From NCBI RefSeq assembly GCF_000756305.1, contig NZ_JRFE01000024.1:62001-126000 (forward strand): a DNA stretch of 64,000 bases. Reading direction: 5' to 3'. Positions 1 to 8,868 of the stretch are shown piece by piece; position 1 is the stretch's first letter, and every line of letters starts with the position of its first letter. The notes beneath the pieces were generated by a model that was given only the letters and a program-made list of their open reading frames with translations, was not told the origin of the DNA and did not search any database. Position numbers and translations under genes: made by a program. The stretch is from Myxosarcina sp. GI1 (GTDB lineage Bacteria > Cyanobacteriota > Cyanobacteriia > Cyanobacteriales > Xenococcaceae).

Positions 1-1750
1 GTAAAAATTGCAAGCTTTCATTAGCTTGTTCGCGCTGGCGAACAAGTTCGGTAAGTGACTGAACATTAGCAGGTAAGGAATTTATGCGATCGCTTAATTT
101 TGCCTTTTCCGCTCTTATTGCTTGTAGTTTCTCTCTATTAGCATCTAGTTGATTTTGAATGGCAATTAGTTCGCTAAAGACTTTTTGACTGATTCCATTT
201 TCTTCCTGACTCAATCTATTTTCCGCAAGCTCAGAGGGCGATACGGTTACTCCTTCGCCCAAAACTTTATTAATTTGTTGTTGGTATAAATTAAGAATTT
301 CTGCTCTTTTTTCTTGCAGAGCGATAACAGTAGGATTACTATCGGTAAAATTGGAGCGAGCGGCAGCAAGCTGTGCCTCGACATCTGTTAGCTGGGTTCT
401 TAAGTTTTCTAGCTGACGATCCTGACCTATTTTGCCTTGAATATAAGCAGATTCGGCATCGTTTACTTTTGTTATCCGTTGAAGATTGTTTGCTTTAGCT
501 TCTTGCTCTTTTATTGCAGTTAATAAATCTTGTTCTTGAGTTTCTAAACTATTCAAACTATTTACTAAGTTTGAAGTCTGGTTATTAAGATCTACAATAC
601 CGCTTTGCGCTCTATATCGATTTTCTGATGTTTCTAGCTGACTGAGTTCTTGGCGTTGTTCGTTTACTTCCCGCTCTAAAAATTGTCTTACCGAACTAGC
701 TTCCGAACGTATAGTATTGGTATTTTTGGCTATTACCGTATCGATAATTTCACTTAAAATGAGAGCCGCGAGTTCTGAATTTTGATGTACGTAACTTACT
801 TCTAGAATATTAGTATTAGGTACGACTGTTACACTTAAGTTATCTCTTACTTCGTTAGGAGAAATATGCCTAATAAAATAGCCTTCTTTTTTTTGAGCAG
901 CATTATCAAGAGCGGTTCTGATGACAGGCATAGAAGTAATCAATTCAGCTTGACTGGCTAGAGGACTATATTCATTGCTGCCAGGAATACTACTTAAATC
1001 TTTGCCCAATTCAGAAATACTTTCTTGGCGATCTTCTAAGCTGATTGAAGCTACAGCCTGGTAAGTTCTTTGAGCAAAAATCAAATACAGAATTGCACCC
1101 AATAACACCCCCAAAAATCCCATCAAGGCAGGTGGATAACGTCGCTTGAGAATGGTTAACAGACTTGAAAAATCTGGCTGACTTGGTCGTGTAAATGAAT
1201 AGTTTTCTTGTTCTGAGCTTAATTCCCTCTGTTGCACAGATGGTGTTTCTAAATAATATGCGTCTTTAGACACTTTATTATTAACATCGGTTGTTACGTC
1301 TGCAGCTTTTATTTTTTGCGGTTCTTTTTCTATATTAATAGTTACTTTATTACCAAAGCGATTGAGCTTTGAGGTAGTAAACCTGCTACCTTCATAAATC
1401 AAATTAACTGTCTCAATAATTTCTCTGGCACTGAGATTTTTTAACAAATAACCTTTAGCACCTGCATTTAAAGCCTGAATTAATAAATCATCACTGTCCT
1501 GCATGGTCAAAATTATGACGTTTATATCTAAATTTTGCAGGCAGAGTAGTTTAGTCGCCGCCAAGCCATCTAAATTTGGCATCTCTAAATCCATTAGAAC
1601 GATATCGGGAGCTAACGTTTTTGCTAACCTTATTGCTTCATAACCATCTGTAGCTATGCCAACTACTTCTATATCCGATTCTGCCTCAAAAATTGACTTG
1701 ATTTTTTCTCTAGCAGTTTTTTGGTCGTCTACGATTAAAATACGAATCAT
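1..1750 (-). CDS. Response-regulator receiver fused to Wzz-type polysaccharide chain-length protein (partial)
   Basis: The frame is open from ATG at 1750 to the window edge, giving the first 583 residues. Residues 1-120 are a CheY-like receiver: acidic pair D8/D9, phospho-acceptor D54 in VLMDLEMP, and GAKGYLLK near the end. After a linker of about 60 residues comes a Wzz/GumC-like segment with a membrane helix (YPPALMGFLGVLLGAILYLI), a periplasmic region and long coiled coils rich in Q and E. This family controls chain length or export of surface polysaccharide at the inner membrane; two glycosyltransferases follow upstream on the same strand. A receiver in front of Wzz is unusual and suggests phosphorylation-controlled export, which is inference. 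Any C-terminal tyrosine-kinase domain lies outside the window. Confidence 0.85.
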   Translation of the reverse strand, partial: MIRILIVDDQKTAREKIKSIFEAESDIEVVGIATDGYEAIRLAKTLAPDIVLMDLEMPNLDGLAATKLLCLQNLDINVIILTMQDSDDLLIQALNAGAKGYLLKNLSAREIIETVNLIYEGSRFTTSKLNRFGNKVTINIEKEPQKIKAADVTTDVNNKVSKDAYYLETPSVQQRELSSEQENYSFTRPSQPDFSSLLTILKRRYPPALMGFLGVLLGAILYLIFAQRTYQAVASISLEDRQESISELGKDLSSIPGSNEYSPLASQAELITSMPVIRTALDNAAQKKEGYFIRHISPNEVRDNLSVTVVPNTNILEVSYVHQNSELAALILSEIIDTVIAKNTNTIRSEASSVRQFLEREVNEQRQELSQLETSENRYRAQSGIVDLNNQTSNLVNSLNSLETQEQDLLTAIKEQEAKANNLQRITKVNDAESAYIQGKIGQDRQLENLRTQLTDVEAQLAAARSNFTDSNPTVIALQEKRAEILNLYQQQINKVLGEGVTVSPSELAENRLSQEENGISQKVFSELIAIQNQLDANREKLQAIRAEKAKLSDRINSLPANVQSLTELVRQREQANESLQFL

Positions 1751-1781
1751 GATAAATTCAGTTTAAATAAGACGTTTGAGA

Positions 1782-2990
1782 TTATTTATTCCTTGAGACG
1801 TGTTCTTTTTGTTTGTAGCGATCTCCAGATTTTTTCTGCCAGTTATTATTAGTTAATAATTTGGATAATTTAACATACAACATTAAATTTTCATAGCTGA
1901 CTTTTTCCCAGCTATAGTTATTAACAACGTATTCTTTGGCTCTTTGTGCTTTGGTGTTTAACTCTGCTGGTTGAGATAAAGCCTTTTCCAAATTAGATAC
2001 TAAAGAATGTATATTTCCCGCTTTAAACAGCAAACCTCTATCTTTACTAATAAGTTGGCAATGGGGAGGTATATCGCTAGCTAACACGGGTATTCCTTCT
2101 CGCATAGCTTCTAGCATTACTAAAGGTAATCCCTCAAGATCGGAAGGAAGCACAAATAAACCAGCGTTGCGTACAATATCTGCTAAGGGAGTTCCTGTAA
2201 GGGTATTAGTAAAAATAATTTTTTCGTTTTTCTTAGAGAGCAGTTTTAATTTAAAACTATCAGTGCCACTGGTGTCGCCGACAAAAACTAGTTTCCAATT
2301 TGGTGGATCGAGTAGCTTAAAAGCTTCAAGTAATAAATCGGGGCGTTTTTCTGGTACCAATCTACCGAGGAACAAAATATATTTTTTGGTTTTGAGTTTG
2401 AGAGAATCGGTATAAGAAATTAAGTTTGATTTAGCATACAATGCGGGAGCAGTCGGTATATAGGTAGTTTCAAGCTCGTATTTTTGTTGAAAATAAGTTT
2501 CAAGATATTTGGAAACCACAATCAGTTTGTGAGCGTATGAAACTGCCGCACGCTCGCCAGCATAAATAATCGAGCTACCAAGTTTGCTCCATTTAGATCT
2601 TTGCCAATCTAAACCGTGGCAGGTAACGACTATCTTTGCTGAAGAAAACCAGCGCGGTATCCAACAAAACAAGGATGGTCCAAGTGCATGAAAATGAACG
2701 ATATCGTACCTGACAAAAGTTGCAGCTACTGCCGCTATAAAAGAATTTAATAAAGCATCAAAACTTTGCCAGGGCATAGAAGGTAAAGAAATAACTTTAA
2801 CTCCATGACAATAATACGAAGAAAAGCTATTTTGTTTGGTGTAGTTAGAGCGAGCGTATAGCTCTACAGTATTACCTCTTGAGGTAATATTTTTATATAG
2901 TTCTTGACAATAATGCTCGATACCTCCTTGATTGGCTGGAATACCTTTTACTCCCACAACCGCTATTTTCATTATCTTTTTCCTTTTCAA
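1782..2990 (-). CDS. GT4 family glycosyltransferase
   Basis: This 402-residue protein has the GT-B architecture of retinaldehyde-independent, nucleotide-sugar-using GT4 enzymes. The N-terminal acceptor half has the glycine-rich GIPANQGGIE motif after the first strand. The C-terminal half has LFLGRLVPEKRPDLLLEA and the donor-binding EGLPLVMLEAMREGIPVLAS segment with the E-x7-E pattern. It should transfer a sugar from a nucleotide donor to a cell-surface glycan on the cytoplasmic side of the membrane. The neighbouring Wzz-like and GT4 genes on the same strand suggest one exopolysaccharide locus. A second in-frame ATG at 2972 (MKIAVVG) fits the family start better than the first. The specific sugar is unknown. 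Confidence 0.85.
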   Translation of the reverse strand: MKRKKIMKIAVVGVKGIPANQGGIEHYCQELYKNITSRGNTVELYARSNYTKQNSFSSYYCHGVKVISLPSMPWQSFDALLNSFIAAVAATFVRYDIVHFHALGPSLFCWIPRWFSSAKIVVTCHGLDWQRSKWSKLGSSIIYAGERAAVSYAHKLIVVSKYLETYFQQKYELETTYIPTAPALYAKSNLISYTDSLKLKTKKYILFLGRLVPEKRPDLLLEAFKLLDPPNWKLVFVGDTSGTDSFKLKLLSKKNEKIIFTNTLTGTPLADIVRNAGLFVLPSDLEGLPLVMLEAMREGIPVLASDIPPHCQLISKDRGLLFKAGNIHSLVSNLEKALSQPAELNTKAQRAKEYVVNNYSWEKVSYENLMLYVKLSKLLTNNNWQKKSGDRYKQKEHVSRNK

Positions 2991-3019
2991 AGTTTACTTT
3001 TTAAAACTGAATTTTTATC

Positions 3020-4231
3020 TCAAGCAACAGAGAGATTTTGGTGTTGCCAGTTTTGCCACATTCGGTCGTAAACATTTTTAATAACTGTTTTAGCGGCGTA
3101 TGGACGAGCGACCCGAACACAAGCCTCTATGGGATAATCTGCTGAATTTAGCAGTACTTGTTGTAAAGCTTCAGCAATAGCTTCAGGGGTTCTATCGCGA
3201 GCGACTACTCCACTATCAGATGTCAAAATTTTAGGAGTTTCCCCAGCTTTTGTGGTCACAATTGGCGTTCCGCAAGCTAGAGCTTCTAAAACAACTATAG
3301 GTAGACCCTCATAAACGCTGGTAAGAATGAAAACACTGGCTAAACGGTACAATTCTGCCATTTTTTGGCGATCTACTGCTCCCAGCATTGTCACCTGTTG
3401 CGATATTCCCAGCGAATCAATTTCTGCGCGCACTTCATTAGCTAAGTCTCCTTCTCCTGCAATCAATAGATGAACTTGAGCAGTTTTTAAAGCAGCAAAA
3501 GAACGAAGCAACAAAATGGGGTCTTTTTGTGGATGTAGACGACCAGCAAAGAGAATAAATTGAGTATTGTCTGCCAAACTTAGCTGGCTGGCAAAATGCT
3601 TTCGCTGTTTTTGTTTGTGCTCTAAGGTTATAGAGTGGAAAATTTCATTATCCACAGCATTTTTAACGTAGTTAATTCGCTCTACTAGGTTTGAATATTG
3701 CTGTCGATAAAATTTTAATGCTTCCGTATTACAAACGTAAACTTGAGTAAATTGTTTGATTACTGCATTTTCCAGGGCAAAATAGCCTTGGGGAAAATAT
3801 TTCCAGAGAATGGCATTTTTGTTATTGGTAGAATTAACTTGCTGTTGAATATCGTTATGTACGAATAAAGACTTTTCTCCTCGCCATTTCAATGCGAACA
3901 GGGTTGGCTCTATGCGATGAAAATGCATAAAATCAGAAGCAAAATTACGACCGATAAGAGCCACAGTATATTTTACACTAGTTGGAATCAAGCCTCTGAC
4001 ATCGTCGTTTTCAATACCAACCAAGGGCATAAACTGAATTGCTCTGCCAGCGTAATCTGCTTCTTGCCAAACTCCGATCGCAGAATTAGGCTTGCCAGTC
4101 CCCACCAATCTTATTTGAAACTTATCTGGAGCATATTTAATAAAAGAACGAATGACTGTTTGAATCCCTCCAATACTACTTTGCCAGGGATTGAACTGAT
4201 AAAAAATCGTTAAGATCGGTTTTCGAGTCAT
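3020..4231 (-). CDS. GT4 family glycosyltransferase
   Basis: A 403-residue GT-B glycosyltransferase, 29 bp upstream of the preceding GT4 gene and probably co-transcribed with it. The N-terminal half carries a GGIQTVIRSF segment. The C-terminal GT1/GT4 domain shows FAGRLHPQKDPILLLRSFA, LLIAGEGDL and SVYEGLPIVVLEALACGTPIV, the nucleotide-sugar site with paired glutamates. The likely role is one step of capsule or exopolysaccharide assembly in the cytoplasm. The two GT4 proteins differ greatly in their N-terminal halves, so they probably use different acceptors. Substrate cannot be read from sequence. Confidence 0.85.
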   Translation of the reverse strand: MTRKPILTIFYQFNPWQSSIGGIQTVIRSFIKYAPDKFQIRLVGTGKPNSAIGVWQEADYAGRAIQFMPLVGIENDDVRGLIPTSVKYTVALIGRNFASDFMHFHRIEPTLFALKWRGEKSLFVHNDIQQQVNSTNNKNAILWKYFPQGYFALENAVIKQFTQVYVCNTEALKFYRQQYSNLVERINYVKNAVDNEIFHSITLEHKQKQRKHFASQLSLADNTQFILFAGRLHPQKDPILLLRSFAALKTAQVHLLIAGEGDLANEVRAEIDSLGISQQVTMLGAVDRQKMAELYRLASVFILTSVYEGLPIVVLEALACGTPIVTTKAGETPKILTSDSGVVARDRTPEAIAEALQQVLLNSADYPIEACVRVARPYAAKTVIKNVYDRMWQNWQHQNLSVA

Positions 4232-4559
4232 TTCTTTTTTAAGAAAACAGCTTGTTTTAGAATGCTACAAAATACCGTACGTCAATGCAAGAAAATGTCT
4301 AGCTTGTTTGTTTGGTGTTGGCAAGGAAATTTATTGATAATTTAAAAATATTTAATGCATCTAAACACTTAGCAACATATCACACAACACCAAAAAAATA
4401 AAGTTTCCTACAAACAAAAAAATTAGTTGTATGGTTTAAAAATTGAAGTTTACATGTAGTATTTGTGCCTTGAGTATTTCTTACAATTCGTTTTAAGTCT
4501 GTCAGTATTGACCCATTTAACAGTTATGTGATGAAAAAATAACTTAATATTATGGAATT
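4232..4559. other. Intergenic region, divergent promoters
   Basis: This 328-bp AT-rich gap separates the minus-strand glycosyltransferase operon from the plus-strand FAD monooxygenase. It should contain both promoters. I see no convincing small gene, RNA or long inverted repeat. Confidence 0.5.
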
Positions 4560-5810
4560 ATGACGATCGCGCAAAAAAAAAGATCGCTTATGACTCAAGT
4601 AGCAATTATTGGCGCGGGACCAACAGGAGCTACATTAGCTTTACTGCTAGTGCGACAAGGTATTACAGTTAAGCTGATTGAAGCCGCTCGCGATTTTCGG
4701 CGTGTGTTTCGCGGTGAAGCTTTGATGCCCAGTGGTTTGGATGCTTTAGAGCAAATGGGGTTGACTGAGTTGCTAGCCGAGGTTCCCCAGACAGCTTTAA
4801 GTGGTTGGGAATTTTTTCTCAACGAGCGACCGCTTTTTCGGGTAGCAGAACCGATGTTTGGCGATAAACCTTGTACTTTAGTTTCACAACCACATCTGCT
4901 AGAGGCAATAGTAAAACAGTGTCAAGCATATCCCGAGTTTGAATTGAGTTTGAGTACTCCAGTTAGAGATTTTTTAAAAGAAGGCGATCGCGTTACTGGA
5001 GTAAGATTAGCCGATGGAACTAAAATTACCGCAGATGTAATTATTGCTGCTGATGGTCGTAATTCGATAATGCGGCAACGAGCGGGTTTGGAGTTGAAAA
5101 CTCAAGCTCACAGTATCAATCTACTTTGGTTTGAGTTAGAGGCGGGATCGCTATTTGAGAAAGAAAACACCTTTTGTTCGATTTTACAAGACCGCGATGG
5201 CTTTGGCTGTTTTCGCAGTTCCCAGGGAAAACTGCAAATTGGCTGGGGTTTGCATCCTGAAGATGATTTAGATTTAGACTGGAAACAGATAGACTGGCAG
5301 CAAATGTTAGTAGCAAATTCTCCTCCCTGGCTGGCAAAACATCTACAAATCTATGGAAATACCATAAGCAACCCAATTTTACTATCTGTAATAGTCGGTT
5401 TCTGTCCTCGATGGTACATACCAGGATTATTGTTAGTGGGTGATGCCGTTCATCCCATGTCACCGATCCGCGCTCAAGGAATCAATATGGCGTTGCGAGA
5501 TGTTATTGTTGCTGCTAACTATTTAATACCTTTATTGCAGGCAAAAGTCGATCGCCAAAAAATAGATACCGTATTGCCAAACATTCAAAGCGATCGCCAG
5601 CCAGAAATTATCAAAATTCAGCAACTACAGGATCGAGAACTACTACAGGCTAAAATTTTGCGTTCTAGCAGTCTAATCAGATGGGGAGTCAAACAGTTTA
5701 TTTCTCTATTACGCCCTGCGATTCGCTATTCTTGGCTGCGAAGACAAAAACAACTGCGTCATGGGGTAACTACCGTTCGTTTGGCATCCGACGCTCAGGA
5801 AATGTATTGA
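4560..5810 (+). CDS. FAD-dependent monooxygenase (PHBH/UbiH-like)
   Basis: A 416-residue flavoprotein of the group A aromatic hydroxylase family. An FAD-binding Rossmann motif (VAIIGAGPTGATLALLL) lies near residues 14-30. A middle DG motif (VIIAADGRNSIMRQRAG) and the late GDAVHPMSPIRAQGINMALRD motif that binds the FAD pyrophosphate and ribitol are also present. Such enzymes insert oxygen into a substrate using FAD and NAD(P)H; the substrate here is unknown, and ubiquinone-type, carotenoid and aromatic substrates are all possible. A second ATG at 4590 (MTQVAIIGAG) may be the true start, because family members normally begin just before the Rossmann strand. Confidence 0.85.
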   Translation: MTIAQKKRSLMTQVAIIGAGPTGATLALLLVRQGITVKLIEAARDFRRVFRGEALMPSGLDALEQMGLTELLAEVPQTALSGWEFFLNERPLFRVAEPMFGDKPCTLVSQPHLLEAIVKQCQAYPEFELSLSTPVRDFLKEGDRVTGVRLADGTKITADVIIAADGRNSIMRQRAGLELKTQAHSINLLWFELEAGSLFEKENTFCSILQDRDGFGCFRSSQGKLQIGWGLHPEDDLDLDWKQIDWQQMLVANSPPWLAKHLQIYGNTISNPILLSVIVGFCPRWYIPGLLLVGDAVHPMSPIRAQGINMALRDVIVAANYLIPLLQAKVDRQKIDTVLPNIQSDRQPEIIKIQQLQDRELLQAKILRSSSLIRWGVKQFISLLRPAIRYSWLRRQKQLRHGVTTVRLASDAQEMY

Positions 5811-5848
5811 AAAATTAATAGCAAGCGCTAAAAAAATTATGCCATACA

Positions 5849-6148
5849 TCAAACTATTGGTTGAATTTTCTCAATTTGTTCGGCTTCTTTTTGCATTACT
5901 CGATAGAGGTCATTGGCTCTTTGAAGGTTAAGCCAAAAGTCGGGAGATGTATTGAAGTATTTCGCCAATCTCAAAGCAGTACTAATAGTAATACCACGTT
6001 TACCATTAATTAGTTCGTTAATCCTTTGATAGCTGACACCAATCCCATCGGCAAGTTGTTGCTGAGTAAGTCTCATTGGTTCGAGAAATTCTTCTTTCAA
6101 CATTTCGCCAGGACTAGTTGGTGGTCTATTAGTTGGAACATTAACCAA
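5849..6148 (-). CDS. higA: HigA-type antitoxin
   Basis: A 99-residue helix-turn-helix protein of the HigA/VapI family. The XRE-type fold is clear in LTQQQLADGIGVSYQRINELINGKRGI with the typical PGEMLKEEFLEPM lead-in. HigA binds and neutralises HigB and represses the shared promoter. It lies 12 bp downstream of the toxin gene, the toxin-first order characteristic of higBA. The family reading is firm; in vivo activity is inference. Confidence 0.9.
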   Translation of the reverse strand: MVNVPTNRPPTSPGEMLKEEFLEPMRLTQQQLADGIGVSYQRINELINGKRGITISTALRLAKYFNTSPDFWLNLQRANDLYRVMQKEAEQIEKIQPIV

Positions 6149-6160
6149 GGTTGCCTCCTT

Positions 6161-6493
6161 TTAATGATAATCTACAATCTCAACATCTCGAACTTCATCG
6201 TCTGACCAAACAAAGCATATTCGATACTGGTTATTTATACGAATACTATGTTGCTCCTGTCGATCGCCTTTTAAAGCCTCCAATCTATTTTTAGGAGGCA
6301 AACGTAAGTCATTCAAGCTAGCAGCAAAATCCAATTGGTCTAACTTTCGCCTAGCAATTTTCCACAGGTTTTGGGGACAGGCTTTACGAGCATATCTCGT
6401 ATCATCACCGTTAAAGATATCCTTTGCTCCCTGCTGTTTATAATTTACTATCACTTTAACACGGTAATCGCGATACTGTGAATAGAATAGCAT
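6161..6493 (-). CDS. higB: HigB-type ribosome-dependent mRNA endonuclease toxin
   Basis: A RelE-superfamily toxin, first gene of the higBA pair. The core matches HigB: ARRKLDQLDFAASLNDLRLPP, a LKGDRQEQHSIRINNQYRICFVW strand pair and a terminal VEIVDYH. HigB cleaves mRNA at the ribosome and is neutralised by HigA. The longest frame begins at 6493, but the first 13 residues are atypical. A GTG at 6454 (read MIVNYKQQGAKD) gives the usual HigB N terminus of about 97 residues and is my preferred start. Confidence 0.88.
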   Translation of the reverse strand: MLFYSQYRDYRVKVIVNYKQQGAKDIFNGDDTRYARKACPQNLWKIARRKLDQLDFAASLNDLRLPPKNRLEALKGDRQEQHSIRINNQYRICFVWSDDEVRDVEIVDYH

Positions 6494-6618
6494 CCAAAAA
6501 GCGATCGCGCTTATATAGCAAACAATAACACCAGAAGTTTAATCTAAGTGGGCATCAGACAAGTTATTTGTCATAATTCATAAATCTCGATCGCGCTTAC
6601 CCTTGTAAATCAAACAAA

Positions 6619-8415
6619 ATGCAACTAATCGACTGGCTCATCGTTCTGCTCTACTTTATCTTGACGATCGCTATGGGGTTATATCTATCTCGCAAAGCTG
6701 CTGTTAGTATGGAAGACTTTTTTGTTTCTGGGCGATCGCTGCCCTGGTGGTTGGCGGGGACGAGTATGGCAGCTACCACCTTTTCGATTGATACACCATT
6801 GTACATCTGCGGTGTAGTAGCCAGTCGCGGTATCGCAGGTAATTGGGAATGGTGGAGTTTTGGTTTATCTCATGTGGTGCTAATCTATATTTTTTCCCGA
6901 CTCTGGCGGCGATCGCAAATTGTCACCGATGCCGAACTGATCGAGATGCGCTACGGGGGCAAAACTGCGGCAGTTTTGAGGGGAACAAAGGCTTTTTTGT
7001 TTGCCGTACCAATTAACTGTATCGGTATCGGCTACGCGATGTTGGCAATGGTTAAAGTAGTTGATGCTTTGCAACTATGGCAGAGTTTGGGGTTTACTCC
7101 AGGGGAAAACCTCAAGCTGTGGAGTGTTATTGGAATTAGTATTTTAGTTCTAGTATATGCAGGATTTTCTGGATTGTGGGGAGTAGTAGCCACAGATTTC
7201 TTTCAGTTTTTTCTGGCTTTATTAGGTGCGATCGTCACTGCTATAGTTGCAGTAAATAGCGTCGGGGGAATGCACCAACTAATTCCCCAGGTACGGCAAA
7301 TAACCGATATTGACGTGTTGGCTTTTTTTCCTTTGCAGTTTGACAGCGGTAGATTTAGCTGGAGTGATGCCGCTGGTATTCCCCTGACTACTTTTTCGGC
7401 TTATTTATTTCTTCAGTGGTGGTCGTTTCGGCGTAGCGATGGCGGTGGCGAATTTATTCAGCGTTTGGCGGCGGCTAAAGATGAAGCAGAAGCGGAAAAG
7501 TCTTCCTGGTTTTTTAATATTTTAAACTATATAATTCGCACTTGGCCCTGGATTATTGTAGCCTTGGTGGCGTTAGTAATTTATCCCGATTTAGAAGATA
7601 GAGAGTTAGGCTATCCCAAACTGATGCTCGATTTTTTACCACCTGTAGTTTTAGGGTTGGTAGTTACTTCTCTCATTGCAGCATTTATGAGTACGGTTTC
7701 GACTTCGATTAACTGGGGTGCTTCTTATTTAACTAATGATATTTATCGTCGCTTTCTCAAACCCAATGCCAGTCAAGCCGAATTAGTCAGCGTTGGTCGA
7801 TTGACTTCGGTATTAGTTACGGTATTTGGCGCGATCGCCGCACTATATGCTAGTGATATAACTACCGTATTTCGTTTGGTAATTGCCATTGGTACGGGTC
7901 CTGGTTTAGTGTTAATTTTACGTTGGTTTTGGTGGCGTATTAATGCCGCAGCAGAATTAGCGGCAATGCTGGGAGGGTTTATTATTGGTTTAGTTACCAG
8001 CATCAATTCCGACTTTAATCAAATTGATTTTGGCTATCGGCTACTAATTATTTCGGCAGCTACCGCTTTAATTTGGATAATTGTTATGTATCTCACTCCC
8101 CCAGAATCTGATGCAACTTTAGATGAATTTTACCTGCGAGTGCGCCCTGGCGGAATTGGCTGGCAGAGACAGAGAGAACGAACGGGAATTACTGCCGAAC
8201 AAAACTTGGGTAGAGATATTGTTAAAGTAATTGCTGCCACATTGTTACTATTTGGCTCGATGCTGGCGATCGGGGGTTTTCTGTTATTACAGCCCGTTAC
8301 TGGCTGGATTTGCTTGATAATTGCCGTTTTAGGCGGTTTTTGGCTACGCCAGTTAAACAAACGCCAACTAGCACCTATGCCCCGACCAGGATTGAATATG
8401 AAGGATGAATTGTAA
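6619..8415 (+). CDS. Sodium:solute symporter (SSS family)
   Basis: A 598-residue inner-membrane transporter with more than twelve hydrophobic helices. The N terminus (DWLIVLLYFILTIAMGLYLS, then MEDFFVSGRSLPWWLAG) is the SSS signature seen in sodium/proline and sodium/glucose symporters. TTFSIDTPLYICGVVASRG corresponds to the discontinuous first helix at the substrate and sodium site. It should drive uptake of a small organic solute with sodium. The substrate is not readable. It is longer than PutP because of extra C-terminal helices, and appears monocistronic. Confidence 0.88.
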   Translation: MQLIDWLIVLLYFILTIAMGLYLSRKAAVSMEDFFVSGRSLPWWLAGTSMAATTFSIDTPLYICGVVASRGIAGNWEWWSFGLSHVVLIYIFSRLWRRSQIVTDAELIEMRYGGKTAAVLRGTKAFLFAVPINCIGIGYAMLAMVKVVDALQLWQSLGFTPGENLKLWSVIGISILVLVYAGFSGLWGVVATDFFQFFLALLGAIVTAIVAVNSVGGMHQLIPQVRQITDIDVLAFFPLQFDSGRFSWSDAAGIPLTTFSAYLFLQWWSFRRSDGGGEFIQRLAAAKDEAEAEKSSWFFNILNYIIRTWPWIIVALVALVIYPDLEDRELGYPKLMLDFLPPVVLGLVVTSLIAAFMSTVSTSINWGASYLTNDIYRRFLKPNASQAELVSVGRLTSVLVTVFGAIAALYASDITTVFRLVIAIGTGPGLVLILRWFWWRINAAAELAAMLGGFIIGLVTSINSDFNQIDFGYRLLIISAATALIWIIVMYLTPPESDATLDEFYLRVRPGGIGWQRQRERTGITAEQNLGRDIVKVIAATLLLFGSMLAIGGFLLLQPVTGWICLIIAVLGGFWLRQLNKRQLAPMPRPGLNMKDEL

Positions 8416-8444
8416 GTAATACCAACATCGCTGAAATATCGATC

Positions 8445-8868
8445 TTATTTAACCAGACTTGTTGTAGGGTCTTGCCTCATCAACAAATTAGTCGCTTCAA
8501 CTACAGGTACGGCTAGACTGAAAAAGTTACCCTGCATATAGTTGCAGTGTAAAGTTTCCAGTAAATTTTTTAATTGTTCCGATTCAACTCCTTCGGCAAC
8601 AATGTGAAGATTGAGTCCTTTGCCTAAAGTAATAATGGCATTGATAATAGCTAGGTTTTTAGAGTTTACACTCAAGTCTTTAATAAAAGAGCGATCGAAC
8701 TTAATAGTATTAAAGGGAAACTCTTTGAGTAAACAGGTCGGAGCGAACCAAACCGAGTTGAGGATGTTGCCAACGCAACAAGGCTTCCATTGTAACAATT
8801 TTACCCGTCTTTATTTCCACAATTGGTTGATAGTGAAGGGTAAATTCTTGTTTTTCTAAGGCATTGTG
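8445..8868 (-). pseudogene. Decayed EAL domain, originally the C-terminal part of the adjacent cyclase gene
   Basis: The frame that follows the stop of the GGDEF gene continues as EAL sequence ([35 protein letters not shown]). The intervening stop looks like a single TTA-to-TAA change after LEND. The frame then runs off, and the remainder resumes in another frame as [28 protein letters not shown] and CNYMQGNFFS. The central region that would include the DDFGTG motif is missing. So the original REC-PAS-GGDEF-EAL protein lost its cyclic-di-GMP phosphodiesterase half through a nonsense change plus an internal deletion. The 117-residue open frame at 8445-8798 is part of this remnant. Confidence 0.82.
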
